Of a stretch of 64,000 nucleotides of DNA, positions 12,143 through 24,788 are shown in pieces. A program made the position numbers and the translations under genes. The stretch is from Paraphysomonas bandaiensis (lineage: Eukaryota; Chrysophyceae). The stretch covers positions 1 to 64,000 of the forward strand of contig CBFFRP010000080.1 of the NCBI GenBank assembly GCA_965644295.1, written 5' to 3'. The notes below the pieces were generated by a model. It saw nothing but the letters and a program-made list of their open reading frames with translations. It did not search any database and was not told where the DNA came from. Position 1 is the stretch's first letter, and every line of letters begins with the position of its first letter.

Positions 12143-13491
12143 AGAAAAGTAGAGTGTGCATTGCATGTTTGTTGCTCTTCTGTTCAATAATTATGTGGTT
12201 TTAAGTTTATACAATGACTAGCTAGAACTAGTTTGTAGCTCATTCATGTACATAGCAATCAAAGGGTTAGTTGAGCCCATTTTTATACTGAAAATAATAT
12301 TAATTTGCAATATTAGTCAATAATATATATATCAATACAAATGCAGAGAACTATTTCTTTGCACTCTAGTAACTAGCTAGTTTTAACAAGAAGGAATGTA
12401 TATGTCAAAAATGTGGGATATTTTTTTCCTACGTTTGCATATATTGTTTACTTTATGTTTCAACCCGAAGTGCGCTAAACGAGGTCACATCCAGGAAAAG
12501 TGTCAGGTAAAACAGCCGAAATCTAGTGAAATAAACTTTGATTCTTAAGTTGAGTTTTTGATGCGTTTTGCAAAATATAAAAAATAATGTATAGTATAGG
12601 TGTGAAGGGAGCATGGTTTTCAAACGAACCTTTAAATTAAAATTATGATCAACATCTCTCATCATTCATTGTCAGTCACCATAACAGAAGTTGACATTAT
12701 TTGCTAAGGTTTACTATTCTCAAATGATAAGATGAAAATTATAAACATTACACACCCAGATCTCAACACACCAAATTCATACTCTCACCTATCACTACTA
12801 CCAAGGTAGGTAGAGTTATATTGATAAGAAATTCGGAATGGAGGAATTAGTCAATATACTGTGTGATACTAGTGCGCTTTCAGCCAATTATGTATCCAAT
12901 CATTAAATTTTATATAACTGTCGCTGAATACTGCAGTACTCTACTAGTAACAATCATATTTCGAAAACCTTTGAACACAGCTTTTAATTGCTTGCAAATA
13001 CCCAACACTCATCAGATATATATTAACTGCAGCTTTGTCCAGTTGCATACTTTTAAAAATTAGAAGCTAAGTAAGGCTTAGCAATTTCAGTTTAGATAAA
13101 AAGCAGCAAAGAGGATAACTTCGACAATAACTTTCTATTTCATATTCGTGAAAACTCTCTCAACACTCAACAGAGGCATCCTCGCTTCTTATTTAAGTTC
13201 AAATTCTTGTGGGTGAGACACATTCATTGAACTGAAGGTGCAAGTACATCTAGTTGGCCTGTGGTGACGAAAGATTTGCTCCAAATGATAGGCAGTTATA
13301 TATTGGGACTTGAAATTTCACGTTGCAAGAGTGATTTTTAGTTTCTATATAATTAGACATATATTTACAGTAGCAGATATGTTCTCAGTTGAGAGAGAAA
13401 AAAAATGTTCTTTCCCATCAGACACTTCCGTGCAACGATATCTACTACAATTAACATTGCGATACAACGAATTGGTTACTAAATGGCACGA

Positions 13492-14853
13492 TCATTTCTC
13501 TGGTGGGAACTCTTCTACTCCATTTTGAAGGGAGAATCTCCCTTTATTTTTAGGGAAAATCATAGCATCCTCGGGCCAGGGCCAGCCGCCAAAACCAGTT
13601 TTCCGGTAATCGCTAAAGGCCTGTTGTATTTCATCCGCAGTGTTCATGACAAATGGTCCATGCTGCACTACAGGATCCTTGATGCGTCGTCCTTGCAAAA
13701 CCAAGACTTCCGACATAGATCTCGCCCCCTCTTTGTTTCCAAGGCGAGCCTCCTTTCCAGCTTGCACTACCAAGGCAGTATGATCTCTGAACTCATCACC
13801 TTCAGATATGCACTGTGATCACGTACACCTGGGTCCACAGATATTGTACACGTACCGTTCACTGTGAGTGATTCCCCCTCCACAAAGTAGAGCACTCGGC
13901 TTACGTTATCACCATCATCCGCGGCTGGTAATGAAACATTTCCCCCGGGTGAAATCTGCAGAAAATATATTCCCACTTCATTTCGTGGGTCGGCGCCCCA
14001 TGAGTCCGGTGGGGGAGGTAGGCCTGTTTTTCCCCCATACGAACCAGCCCATAGGATTACCTGCAGAACATTATGGCCATGTTGTAGCAACAGTTGGGCA
14101 TACCTTAGATAAGCCATCAGGGGCTACAATTCGAGGAATATTCTCAGACCAGTGCATAGCAAATGCAGGCGGTGCCATTTTGGAGCTTTTCGGTAAGTTA
14201 AGCCATATCTGGAAAAATTTCGTAGGATTAGGGGCAGCATCATTCACTAGAGGAAACATCTCTCCGTGAACAACACCCTGACCAGCAGTCATCCATTGAA
14301 CATCGCCGTGCCCATATCTTCCGCCATTTCCAAGTGAGTCAGAGTGGTCAATGATGCCCTCTATTGTGGCAGTTACAGTCTCGAACCCTCTTCACAAGAC
14401 AAAGTGAGGTTACAGCAACACACACATAGCACACAGAAGAGCAAACGTTTACCTGTGAGGATGCTGGGGAAAACCTACAACAAGTATGAATATATTACAT
14501 GCATAACCTGAATTAGCAACCATACGCACCGGGAACCCTGTCGCCGTGATACATCCTGTACGGCTGATCCGGACCGAAGTCATGACCGTTACCGCGACGA
14601 GGAGCCTAACGACAGGAGACACCTGTTAGTCTCTCTTGTGTGTTGCGTACTTGTATACCTGCATCTTCCCGTCACCATGAGGATAATCATCCTTATGATA
14701 CACACAGAACAGGAAGGGGTCCTCAGTTCTTATCGGGAACCCCAATGGACTCGAATCAATCACTATCGAACTCATCTCACAGCTGAACGAGCGAACAGAA
14801 GGTTGTCGCAGAAATAAAGAAAAGGCAAATGCAGCAATACTCCGAACCTTCAT
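13492..14853 (-). CDS. PIR: Pirin-family protein
   Basis: Six exons: 14853-14659, 14605-14530, 14474-14453, 14389-14104, 14060-13856, 13799-13492; introns 53, 55, 63, 43 and 56 nt; 363 residues. The 22-nt third exon completes GFPQHPHRGFETVT, the pirin motif carrying the two N-terminal metal-binding histidines. QGVVHGEMF supplies the third histidine and the glutamate. KFFQIWLNLP and VVQHGPFVMNTADEIQQAF are further pirin blocks, so the whole bicupin is present. The first 25 residues (hydrophobic then Arg/Ser-rich) could be a targeting peptide. Pirins are Fe(II) bicupins, variously described as transcription cofactors or quercetinases; the role here is open. For intron 5, a 56-nt intron is preferred over a 29-nt alternative because it matches typical length and pirin spacing. 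Divergent partner of the ADP-ribosylglycohydrolase-like gene. Confidence 0.9.
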
Positions 14854-14909
14854 AGAGCACCCACCTGAAGAAACTTCCCTCCACGCACATTAACACAAGA
14901 ACAACCACA

Positions 14910-14917
14910 CCTTTATA
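14910..14917 (-). promoter_or_regulatory. TATA-like box upstream of pirin gene
   Basis: Reads TATAAAGG on the minus strand, 57-64 bases upstream of the pirin start codon. Suggestive by position and sequence only. Confidence 0.4.
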
Positions 14918-14965
14918 CGACTGTATATTCGAGAATACATTTGCAAGAGTGGGAATATAGGAATC

Positions 14966-15628
14966 TATGTATGTATGTATGTATGTATGTATGTATGTAT
15001 GTATGTATGTATGTATGTATGTATGTATGTATGTATGTATGTATGTATGTATGTATGTATGTATGTATGTATGTATGTATGTATGTATGTATGTATGTAT
15101 GTATGTATGTATGTATGTATGTATGTATGTATGTATGTATGTATGTATGTATGTATGTATGTATGTATGTATGTATGTCTATGTGTATGTATGTATGTAT
15201 GTATGTATGTATGTATGTATGTATGTATGTATGTATGTATGTATGTATGTATGTATGTATGTATGTATGTATGTATGTATGTATGTATGTATGTATGTAT
15301 GTATGTATGTATGTATGTATGTATGTATGTATGTATGTATGTATGTATGTATGTATGTATGTATGTATGTATGTATGTATGTATGTATGTATGTATGTAT
15401 GTATGTATGTATGTATGTATGTATGTATGTATGTATGTATGTATGTATGTATGTATGTATGTATGTATGTATGTATGTATGTATGTATGTATGTATGTAT
15501 GTATGTATGTATGTATGTATGTATGTATGTATGTATGTATGTATGTATGTATGTATGTATGTATGTATGTATGTATGTATGTATGTATGTATGTATGTAT
15601 GTATGTATGTATGTATGTATGTATGTAT
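14966..15628. repeat. Tetranucleotide array (TATG/CATA)n, ~663 bp
   Basis: About 165 units of TATG with a single disruption near 15179-15186 (TCTATGTG). It lies between the divergent pirin and ADP-ribosylglycohydrolase-like genes. Long ORFs in several frames (MYVC or TYIH repeats) are artefacts of the repeat period. Confidence 0.97.
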
Positions 15629-15813
15629 CCAGTTTCTTCTGCCGATAAAGATCTTCTACACAACACACGCACACACTAAACTACGAACATAGCAGTGCGT
15701 GCATATGATTTGCATTTGTGGGTACCCATTTAACATCCTCAACACACACTTGATAGAGCGCAGTTACCGATATAACAGTCCTTATTGTGTGAATAAACTC
15801 TTTCTTATTTCTC

Positions 15814-17087
15814 ATGGAGGTTGCTCAGAGCAAGTTGGCTGATCTGATGCGAGAGTACGCGTGTAAAGATATTCTGATAAGGCGAGCAGTGGGGGCTGTT
15901 CTTGGTGCCACAGTTGCAGATGCGGCAACAAGGTTACACTGCGCGTCGATTGAGACCAGAATTTAACCATTATTTTCAGGCCAATGCACTGGGTGTACAG
16001 TGAGGAGAGAATGAAGGAGACTGTTGGCTCGTCCACTACTCCGGAGTTCTGGCCGGTTAATTGTAGCCCCTTTTATTCTTTGCCTCTTGGTCGAAGATCT
16101 TGCTACAACGATGAGGCACTGACTATGCTACAAAGTCTTCCAAGTACACTGTCTGAGGTGTTTAAAAAAGACGCTTACGTTAATCAACTCCGTGATCGCT
16201 TTTCGCCTGAATCAGATTACGCTATGGCTCTTGCAGCGCGAAAAGAGAAATATGACTCGTCACAGCGGTACAAAGAACGGGAACCTGTGGTAGGACCGTG
16301 GGAGAATCAGTCGATTCAGTGTTTTTTGGAGAAAGACGCTGCCGGTGAGAGCACCACAGGAATTCTTGATGTACATGAGGCAGATGGATTTATATCCGTA
16401 ATCCCTCTTATCGCCAGGTAGGATTACAGAGAGCGAGATTCTTGTGTTTACTATGACGTACACTGAACCAGGCTGGCCATGTATAATAACGGGTCTGCGT
16501 TGTCGCCAGATTCTATTGTACTCATCGAATCTTTTATAAAAGTTCTGTCGGCAAGCGATGTCGCAGTAAATCATGCTGTCGTGATGACTCGGGTTCTCTA
16601 TGACCTCATCAGTAACACAAATCAAATGACAAATGATTCGATATCACGAAGCCTTACGCGGGATATTGTTTCGCGTGCTGTCTCGGCATCGGCTCTTCCA
16701 CCTGTGGAGGGGGAATTCAGCGCTGTGCTGGACTACTTAAGTAGCATAGACTCAAAAGAGAATGTAAAGAACGATTCAAATAATGTGCTATTTGCAGATG
16801 GGTTTGTAGAAGCCATTTCCAGTTTTGGCAAAGCCTGCTCCTTTCCAGGAACATTTCAGGGGGCTATGTTAACGACTCTATATAGTTCCTCTTTTGTAGA
16901 AGGTGTGCGGAGAAATATTGTGGCTGGGGGTTGTAACTGCTCAAGAGCAAACACTGCTGGTGCTTGCATGGGTGCAATATATGGGATCGGGGGAGAGAGT
17001 GGAATACCTTTAGAATGGATTTTGCAAACTGATGTGGGAACAGCGGTATTTGAAATGGCAATGGAAAAGCTGACCCCAGGAGAGTAA
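15814..17087 (+). CDS. ADP-ribosylglycohydrolase-family protein (crystallin J1/SelJ-like)
   Basis: Three exons (15814-15932, 15980-16417, 16472-17087), introns 47 and 54 nt, 390 residues. Exon 1 gives VGAVLGATVADAATR, which joins PMHWVYSEE to form the N-terminal signature of DraG/ADPRH proteins. The C-terminal block GGCNCSRANTAGACMGA aligns with the usual GGDTDTxAxxxGAxxGA metal-binding motif but lacks both aspartates. Crystallin J1 and SelJ-type members show similar losses. It may therefore bind ADP-ribose-like ligands or be structural rather than hydrolyse ADP-ribosyl bonds. The tail IPLEWIL fits the family end. No UGA codon is needed to keep the frame open. Start chosen at the first ATG before the signature, within a short leader. 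Confidence 0.82.
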
Positions 17088-17640
17088 ATATTACAATCAG
17101 AATCATATCGTCGCGCATTGTGGTGATCGTAAAGCATATTTTAGTGCAATGATTAGGGAAGTACATCCTTCGCATTTGACAATATTGTCAGGTTGTGTTT
17201 CGTTAATAATTTCGTATTCGAATGTAGTAAGTCGATAATGAAGTTGAAATTCGACATAATATTACTGGCGTAAACCTTAGATTTGCTTTGTTACACACAG
17301 TGCTTGATTCTCAGATGCGCACTTCCAAGAAAGAGCTTCAAATATTCGTGTAGCATCTGGTGAACATAATATGTTTATCATATGTTCACATGTCTACCCT
17401 CTACCACCATAAATATTCTGCTTACAATCCAATTATCAATATTTTGACTTCCTCGCTTTGCGGGATTAACACTCTACCAGCCTCTTGTAAACTTTCGTTC
17501 TAACTTCCCTGCTTGCGCCGAACTAGTAGTTCAGCGACTTATTAGTCCAACTGTCCTTACATTAATACAGGAATGCCAGTAACTTCTGATATTCACTTAT
17601 GTTATTTCTCCCTGTTTAAAATAGGTTTATCATCAAGACA

Positions 17641-18604
17641 TACATGTCATTTTTCAACGCTACGGACACAATCCCGACCGGGCACCTGGATATTGGACAG
17701 ATAGCGGGGCACTACTTCCGCGCAAACTGGCACAAGCAGATACTGGTCCATCCAAGGATAAAGATAGTTCTCAACTACGCCTGAGAGTGCCCAATATGCA
17801 AAATTGACGTGGGACAAATCTTTCAGCATTGGGAGAAACCGGGCTAAAACCAAACACAGGCTCGACCTGGCCAAAGCCGCATGCTCTGACTGCGGATTTC
17901 GACTAGACTCACTCAAGCACATGTGTCTAGACTGCACAAATGACGCCATCACTGAGATACGGGAGACGGTATTTCGCAGCCACAAAAACACGCTTCAAGA
18001 GACACTGAGAAATCAGGACCTACCCCACTGGACCACCAATGCGCTACAGCGGCTTTCCAGAAGAGCCTGGAACCCCTCCTTCCCACAGGTGGAGAGATTC
18101 TGGACAGGCACCATCACCACTGTACAACTTGAGACGGTCTTTGGAGATCACATCCATGAGTCCCTGACACCTCTAGGTCTGCGCAACCTTGAATCAGCGG
18201 TCATCAGCCTACTTCTCCCGCTTTTTGCTGCAGCAAAGCTCATGATCCAAGATCGCAGTCGACGATACATTACCCTACAAAAAGTACCCCCTAAGCTACT
18301 CCCGCGACTGCGTCAAACACGTAGACAGTAATGGAAACGCCCTAGAGTGCTACGATTACTAGGAGTCCGCAGACGACCAGAGACTGGACCATCGCCCACC
18401 GCACACACGAATCCTACCTCTCATATCCACAGGACCATATCACCGGCCCCCATGAAACCTTCAGGCCCCAGACAACGACGCCGTCTTCGGCAACTCCACC
18501 TATGCCTGACGCCCAAACGGTGCACTGAGACAACGCCACATTCCACCACACCACCCACCTCTCAGCACACTCATTTAGCACTCGGTACACTCACAGGACC
18601 TTAA
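17641..18604 (+). pseudogene. Decayed element ORF with zinc-knuckle-like motifs (RT C-terminus-like)
   Basis: One frame reads ATDTIPTGHLDIGQIAG, then an in-frame stop, then CPICK. A shifted frame (17804-18331) carries CSDCGFRLDSLKHMCLDC (C-x2-C-x8-H-x4-C), reminiscent of the zinc-binding tail of non-LTR reverse transcriptases. The block is richer in G+C than its surroundings. A proline-rich open stretch follows to 18604. It is directly followed by the conserved terminus at 18722-18890, so it may be the coding part of that repeat family. No polymerase domain is visible; the assignment to reverse transcriptase is tentative. Confidence 0.4.
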
Positions 18605-18721
18605 TACAGTACCCTGTACCTCAAAGCCTGGTGGAATCTCATCCCAAGGGGAGACCCTCTGACAACACGCGCCAGTGAGTCCTAGGACACACGATCATGG
18701 CGAAACTCACAATCAACATTA

Positions 18722-18890
18722 AGTGGTCGCTTGGTGCTTGCGGCGACGCACAAGAAGCTTCTGTAGCGCTAAATATAGTAGGATAACAGAATTTGTGCTG
18801 ATTAGTTATGGGTAGCGGTCTAACTAGTATATATGTCTAGCATTCAACTAGCCACTACATCGGTGCAGGTTTTTAACGCCTACTATTGCT
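18722..18890 (+). mobile_element. Structured terminus, type B, of dispersed element
   Basis: Contains AAGTGGTCGC, CTTGGTGCTTGCGGCGACGC and ACAAGAAGC, then a tail with TTTTTAACGCCTACTATTGC and AAATAATAAGAC. The same tail occurs at 52085-52290 and inverted at 59062-59180. It sits immediately downstream of the decayed ORF. Confidence 0.6.
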
Positions 18891-18959
18891 AAATAATAAG
18901 ACTTTTAATATATTATATACATGTCATTTAAATACCTGAGGTATTAAGCCGCACAGTTG

Positions 18960-19725
18960 TGAATTCGTGAATGCCTTATTATTAGCAATATAGGCGTTTA
19001 AGAGTCAGTGCTTAACTCTGATAATATCCTACTATTTAATGCTACGCAAGGTACAACCACTTTTTTGCTCTATCCCTGAAAGCAAACGCAGTGAGCAAGC
19101 AGAATGTTGATATACCTGACACCATCTGCTGACTTCAGGATTCTTGAGTCCTTAAGGGGAACAGCCCGGATGCTTGACTTCAGCAGGCAGTCTAATACCC
19201 CGGATGCCTGTTTATTCTATTGAGTTTTGCTGTTTGAGAGCAATTATTAAAAACTGTAGTTAAATATATTTGAATTATATTGTTTGAGAGCAATAATTAT
19301 TAAAAACTGTAGTTAAATATATTTGAATTATGGCCCTCTGTACATTGTTCTGGGGGATAAAAGTACCGGAGAGTTTTCTCCGGGAATGTATCGTGCCACA
19401 TAATAATATATAGTCAGCTGATAACCTTCTGCCTACTCATAGTCAAATACTTGTGTGGTACGAGGGACATTATAATATTAGTGTCACTTGTGTATAGATA
19501 CGTCATTGGGCCCTGGCTAATAAACAGTCATCTAGGAGTGAGCCCACCTCAAAGGCATCCGGGGTATTGGGCTGCCTGCTGAAGTCAATCATCCGGACTG
19601 TTCACCTAAAGGGCAGAGAGAGAAAGTGAATGCACCTTGGTGCTTTCGGTGACGCACAAGTAGCTTTCGTACCGCCTAATAGTAGTATAATATCATAGTT
19701 AAGCACTAGTTAGTTAAATTGTTTT
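18960..19725. mobile_element. Dispersed element with long inverted arms (~250-300 bp)
   Basis: The left arm begins GCCTTATTATTAGCAATA, continues GGCGTTTAAGAGTCAGTGCT and runs to CGGATGCCTGTTTATTC near 19220. The right arm (about 19400-19720) repeats the same blocks inverted: GGGCCCTGGCTAATAA, GGCATCCGGGGTATTGGG, CTGAAGTCAA, GGTGCTTTCGGTGACGCACA and AGTTAAGCACT. An internal 62-bp direct duplication (AATTATTAAAAACTGTAG block, ~19240-19330) lies in the loop. No ORF inside; non-autonomous. Confidence 0.75.
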
Positions 19726-19737
19726 GCTACATTAGAT

Positions 19738-19870
19738 CAGGGCCTGGTAATCATTAATGGCCCATTAATGGTAGTCCGGTTACCGGCAATTATAATGGCA
19801 TTAATTAAAAATGTCCCGGCAATTATAATGGCATTATCATTAATGGCCCATTAATGGTTACCAGGCCCTG
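19738..19870. mobile_element. hAT-type MITE, 133 bp, with 8-bp TSD
   Basis: A palindromic element with ends CAGGGCCTGGTAA and TTACCAGGCCCTG. It is flanked by the perfect 8-bp duplication CATTAGAT (19730-19737 and 19871-19878). CAGGG termini plus 8-bp duplications are the hallmark of hAT transposition. A relative lies at 39228-39333. Confidence 0.92.
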
Positions 19871-20530
19871 CATTAGATCTGACTCTTACACGCCTATTAA
19901 TAATCAAACATTCATTACAAACAATTTTAGGGAAGGCGTAATGATGAATCAACTTACAGAAGTATATCATCAAACAACACTCCAAGAAATGTTTTGTTCT
20001 TCGTATTATGACGAAGAAGGCCAGGATGATGCCAATACACCAGTGCAATTTATCTATCTCCAAATGAGAATATTGCAATTATACTTCACGCCTTTGGCTG
20101 ACAAGCAGTACACCACATACCACATGCCCTAAGAGTTCGATTCCCACCGAAATTAAAACAGTGGAAACTAACATGTTTTACGTCACAACACTGATATTAT
20201 TATCTCAGAAAGCAATTCAATCAACACCACGATGTATTATTCTAATTCCAAACTCAACCACATGAATGGGAAAAGAGGCAAAAAACAATATATTAACTGC
20301 TCAAGATCATGGACGTACTAACAGTGCCCTTGACGAATGTCACAAACAAAAACTTTTCTTGCCTTATGTGAAAAAAATACAACAGCGAACAATGTATTGA
20401 AATTCACATAACAGTTGCATAATCGTTTCTGCATCATTAGTACCCACTGTAACATAAAATAACAGACGCATGTAGTATATTTCTTTGCATACGATGAAAA
20501 AAGCTACCACATATGATGTTAAATTACTGA

Positions 20531-23147
20531 CTATGAGTTGTCGCCATCGGCTTCTGCGCAGCCATCAATATCAGCTGAATACGAGCTACCTCTGACAGAT
20601 TGACTATGGAGCTGGGGAGGGCGTGGTGACGATGGCAGAGGCTTACTGCGACCATTTGAAGGTCCCGAGGTAGGATATGTAAATGGCGCCTGTGGATATT
20701 GGCTCTGCTGTTGCATCGCGGAATAATTCACTAAGGAGGACGTTGCAGGGGCATAGGCACCTTGGGAGGCATTAATCATTGAAAGGCCCATTGCTACTGG
20801 CACTTGAGGAGGGCATCCAGATGTGGGAGAGAGGTGGTGTGAAGGGGGTACCACACCACTGTGTCCTTGAAATGGGGGTACTAGATATGACCCAGATGAT
20901 GTTGCCGCAACGGTCATAGGGGTTCCCATAACCTGCACCGGTCGGTGGGAGGGATTATCTCCACCGTACCTGGATGTCATCGGTGGACCATAGCTCGGAT
21001 GCTGATAGCCGTTGCCACCAGTCATCATCAGTCCAGACATATGTTGAGAGGGTTCCCATGAGGCTGCGTTGACATTATTCCCGGCTCGGCCAACTGCGAC
21101 CTGGTGATGAAAGGACTGGGGGAAATATCCATATCCTGGGCCCCCATTACTATGATGGGTTGGTGGTACGGGGACGTACTGCTGACATGAGGGGTTATAT
21201 CCTCCATTACTACCTTTACCATGTCCGTTACTTGTCCCACTGGCAGAAAAACTGTGTGAAGTGCGACCGGACGAGAACTTTCGTCCCCCATGATCAGTGT
21301 TTCGAATATCTCGCCCTCCGAACTTGTTGCCACCCTGCTTACTCCGAAAACCTCCTCGACGATGTGACTCCATGGTGGCCATCTCTCTGAACCAATCTGG
21401 GATTTCCTGTACATTACTCAGGTGAAGCAAATACATTTATACACGAATGCTTTAACTACCTGGTCATTTTCCTCAAGAAGGTTAAGAATAAGATGCGCTA
21501 CTCGTCCATTTCCCTCTCCTGTCTCCCTTCCAGGAACAAAGAGAGAAGTAGCAAGTCCCTGGTGGCCGGCCCGACCTGTTCGTCCCATTCGATGGATATA
21601 AGTGTCGAACTCGTCCGGGGAAAGAGGTAAATCAAACTGAATCACATGCGCAACATCCGCTATATCTAGACCTCGGGCGGCGACATCTGTCCCCACCAGA
21701 ACCCGTACCTGCCCATCTCTGAACCGGCGCAAAGAAGCTTCACGTTGCTGTTGATTCTTATCACTATGAATATCATCCACTCGTACACGACACTGGTACC
21801 GCAAAGTCTCACACAGCCAGGAGGCTGTGCGTTTCTTTTGAACAAACACAAGAGTTCTTCCTGGGGTCGCCTGAATTGCGTCAAGAGTCAGACGAAGTTT
21901 CACAGAGGGATCGGAAGATGCAAGCACCACCCGTTGAGTGATGTTTTCCACAGTGGAACCAACGCGGCCAACGCCCACCCAAACATACTCCGCAAGAAAT
22001 TCTGCGGCCAACTTCTGAATATCCTCTTTAAAGGTAGCGGAGAACATGAGCGTCTGGCGGGAACCCTTGGGTGGCATGTCGCGCAGCAGGACAATTTCTC
22101 GAATTTGGGGCTCGAAACCCATATCTAACATGCGGTCTGCTTCATCCAGAATGAGGCATTTCACCTAATCAGTACGATGAGGCCAGCAAGAATATTACAA
22201 CCACAAAAAGATTTAGGAAGGCAAGTTGATATTTTATAGATGTAATATCCATGCACTGGGGTACAGTACCTGAGATAGAGATATAATTCCCCTGTCGACT
22301 ATATCGATCAGTCGTCCTGGAGTCGCCACAATAATGTCACATCCAAAAGACAGGTCAGAAAGCTGATTTTTTATCTCGGATCCGCCATAGAGGACCAAGG
22401 ACCTCAGCTGTGACCCAAAAGATAACTTTCTCGACTCGAGGTGAATTTGTGCGGCCAGTTCACGGGTAGGGGCGAGCACTACGGCCAGAGGATGTACACC
22501 TTCGTTATCAATACTCATTTCATATCTGCACCAACCAAACAATTACAACATCCAAAATATAGCAGCAGCTTCCGGTGGGGGTAATACCTGGGCGAAGCAT
22601 TCGGAGCAGGGATGTCAGGTAGCATTGCGTGCAAGGATGATATCATAGGTAAAAGGAAGGCACATGTTTTCCCCGATCCCTGTGTCAATATAAAGCAGTT
22701 CAACTGATGTGCACAATCTCTTACCGTTTGAGCTGAACACATCAGGTCTCTGTTATGCAATGCAAGTGGTATCGCATATTTCTGTATCGGAGTCGGCACA
22801 TCATATTTCATACGGTGGATATTGGAGACCAAGAAATCCGGTAGAGATTCATTCAGCTCTTCAAATGACGATATGGGAGAAATCTCATCGGCGCCTGGTC
22901 CTGACTTCTCGACAGGAATAGATTCGTATGAATCAAATTTAATACCGACCGTTCCCTGTGACCCGAACAGCATGCTCTCCTCTCGTTCTCTCGGCAGAGA
23001 CGGGGGTCTATTCCTGTGTCTGCAGTTCCTTTCAACTAGAGACCAGAAGTAATCCGTCTCTTTCTCCATCTTCCTCTGGGTGAACTCCTCCTGCACACCG
23101 CGGCGAAATATTTTGCGCTCCGCATTGCTCGCAAACTGGAAGTGCAT
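20531..23147 (-). CDS. DED1: DEAD-box RNA helicase, DED1/DDX3 group
   Basis: Five exons: 23147-22725, 22679-22588, 22525-22270, 22164-21460, 21406-20531; introns 45, 62, 105 and 53 nt; 783 residues. All helicase motifs are visible: Q-motif YDVPTPIQKYAIP, motif I AQTGSGKT (split by intron 1), PTRELAAQI, GG, TPGRLIDI, DEAD, SAT, VFVQKKRTA, GTDVAARGLDI and HRMGRTGRAG. After QEIPDWFREMA comes a Gly/Ser/Pro/Gln-rich tail of about 270 residues with RGG-like RRGGFR, the low-complexity tail typical of this group. DED1/DDX3 proteins remodel mRNA for translation initiation and occur in granules. The first ATG used (MHFQFASNAERK) makes a shorter N-terminus than most relatives, so an upstream exon may be missed. 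Confidence 0.93.
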
Positions 23148-24788
23148 GACTCCACCCTTATTAGCAGCGGGCTACACAGCCATGTATATATTATTGATAG
23201 GTGAGTAGTAATAAGTATTGAGGGGTGTTTGATAAGGGTATAAGGAGCAAAGATCGCATTCGATGGGGTTAGTATTAATTTGTTTTCAGTATCATCGTCG
23301 ACCCATCCCATTATAGCACTTCGTCCGCACATTTCGCACCACATTTTATCCACTTCACTCTTATGACCCCCACTGACAGCGACTATGATCTGTACATCGT
23401 ACACTTCAATATGAAGGGTTCAAAAACCCTCAACAAAATCACACTTCATTTTTTTTTGCAGTCGAAATCCCAGGATGACGTGGTGTACAATTGGACAGTA
23501 CGAGCAGCACATATCCTGTCCGGTTATATGATTGAGTGGTTGCAGTGAGCAATCTCCAACAAATATTGGATGGCAGAGATTGATTGCAGCAGACCACTGA
23601 TGCTCAGCTGTTGGATACGACCAGAACAAACTCAGAGTAGCTCCTATTCGGCGGTGTTTCATAATTGGTGACAGTGTTATTGGTTTAGTGGATGAGTAGA
23701 TCAGTGTATCCTTATAGAGACTGATGGAACGATATGATAGTGTGGTTGTTGTAACACTTACGCGGCTATAGTTTGAAGGAATTTTCACAACGTAAGTATG
23801 TACTATAATTCTGAAATATTCACCATTCATCCGCACATTGTATCTCCATGCTGCTTAAGACTCCTTTGCAAGTGTGGTCATTTTTATGTGCTAGAGAAAT
23901 TGTCATGTCTTTATAGTTGGACTGTGTATGTACTTTCCATATTCAGCCCTGGTGGATATGATACATCGTGAAACTATCAACATATTGTTTGTACTCACAG
24001 ATTATATCAGGTTGATACTATATGGGTGATTAAATCCAGTGAACTGGTGCTGGAAATAGGGACCATGTCAGGCCATTACCTTGGGCTGTTATGTGACTGT
24101 TTTCGTGCAGTTAAAGAAATAGAAAGGTGCTATTTTGTCATCGTTCTCTTGTCAAGGAGAGTGTATATTACCAAATGAGGAACTTCTGTCTCCCATATGA
24201 GTGATATGGATACAACATAATTGTATTATGCTATGGACTGTAAAATATAGTCGAAATGATTTCCAGAAGCAGAAATGGGTTAATATAATATGCCTCTGTG
24301 AAAATAGTTAATTCTAATCAAAGGAGGAGAATATTTTTAGCTTGCTTTGTTGATAATAGTTTTAGATCAGTTAGTAGTGTATAAATGTAGACATCATTGC
24401 CCACCTGCAATCGGGCAGAGAGAAAGGACTACACACTTTGTGGGTATTAGGTAGCCAACAAAGTCAATGTTATACACATTACTCAGGAATGTTCGTTCCC
24501 AAATTGAGAAATAAGGGCAGAACTTGAGGTCAGTAAATTTGAGGATTCGTAAATGGTGTGACCGTAGACTTAGTTTATAAATTCTGGACAATATCTCAGA
24601 TATTTAATTAAACCTGTAGTGAAAACAGGTCGTCACTATAAATCATGGGATTAGCTTCAATCTAGTTAATTTTCAGTTTAAATACCTTGTCAAATGTCTC
24701 ACACTGTGTTGGCAAATAGCTGTTCATCACAAGAAGGCCAATGTCCCTCAAACTGATGCAGCATAGCTGGTGGAAATTCAGTATTTAC
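23148..24788. other. AT-rich spacer, no gene recognised
   Basis: Only short unsupported ORFs are present, including 23420-23836 on minus with no recognisable motif. No clear repeats beyond AT-rich sequence. The 5' end of the helicase transcript and its promoter should lie in the first few hundred bases. Confidence 0.4.

Noticed and set aside
13800-13855. 29-nt intron in the pirin gene
   Set aside because: A 56-nt intron with a GTACGT donor fits pirin spacing and genome norms better.
14913-15692. Long overlapping ORFs on both strands in the TATG array (also 61537-62055)
   Set aside because: The four-base repeat reads the same dipeptide cycles in every frame; no coding signal.
20120-20155. 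tRNA-like TTCGATTCC motif
   Set aside because: Flanking bases do not form a T-arm or acceptor stem; no cloverleaf could be built.
23420-23836. 138-residue minus-strand ORF
   Set aside because: No motif, no splice context, composition like the surrounding spacer.
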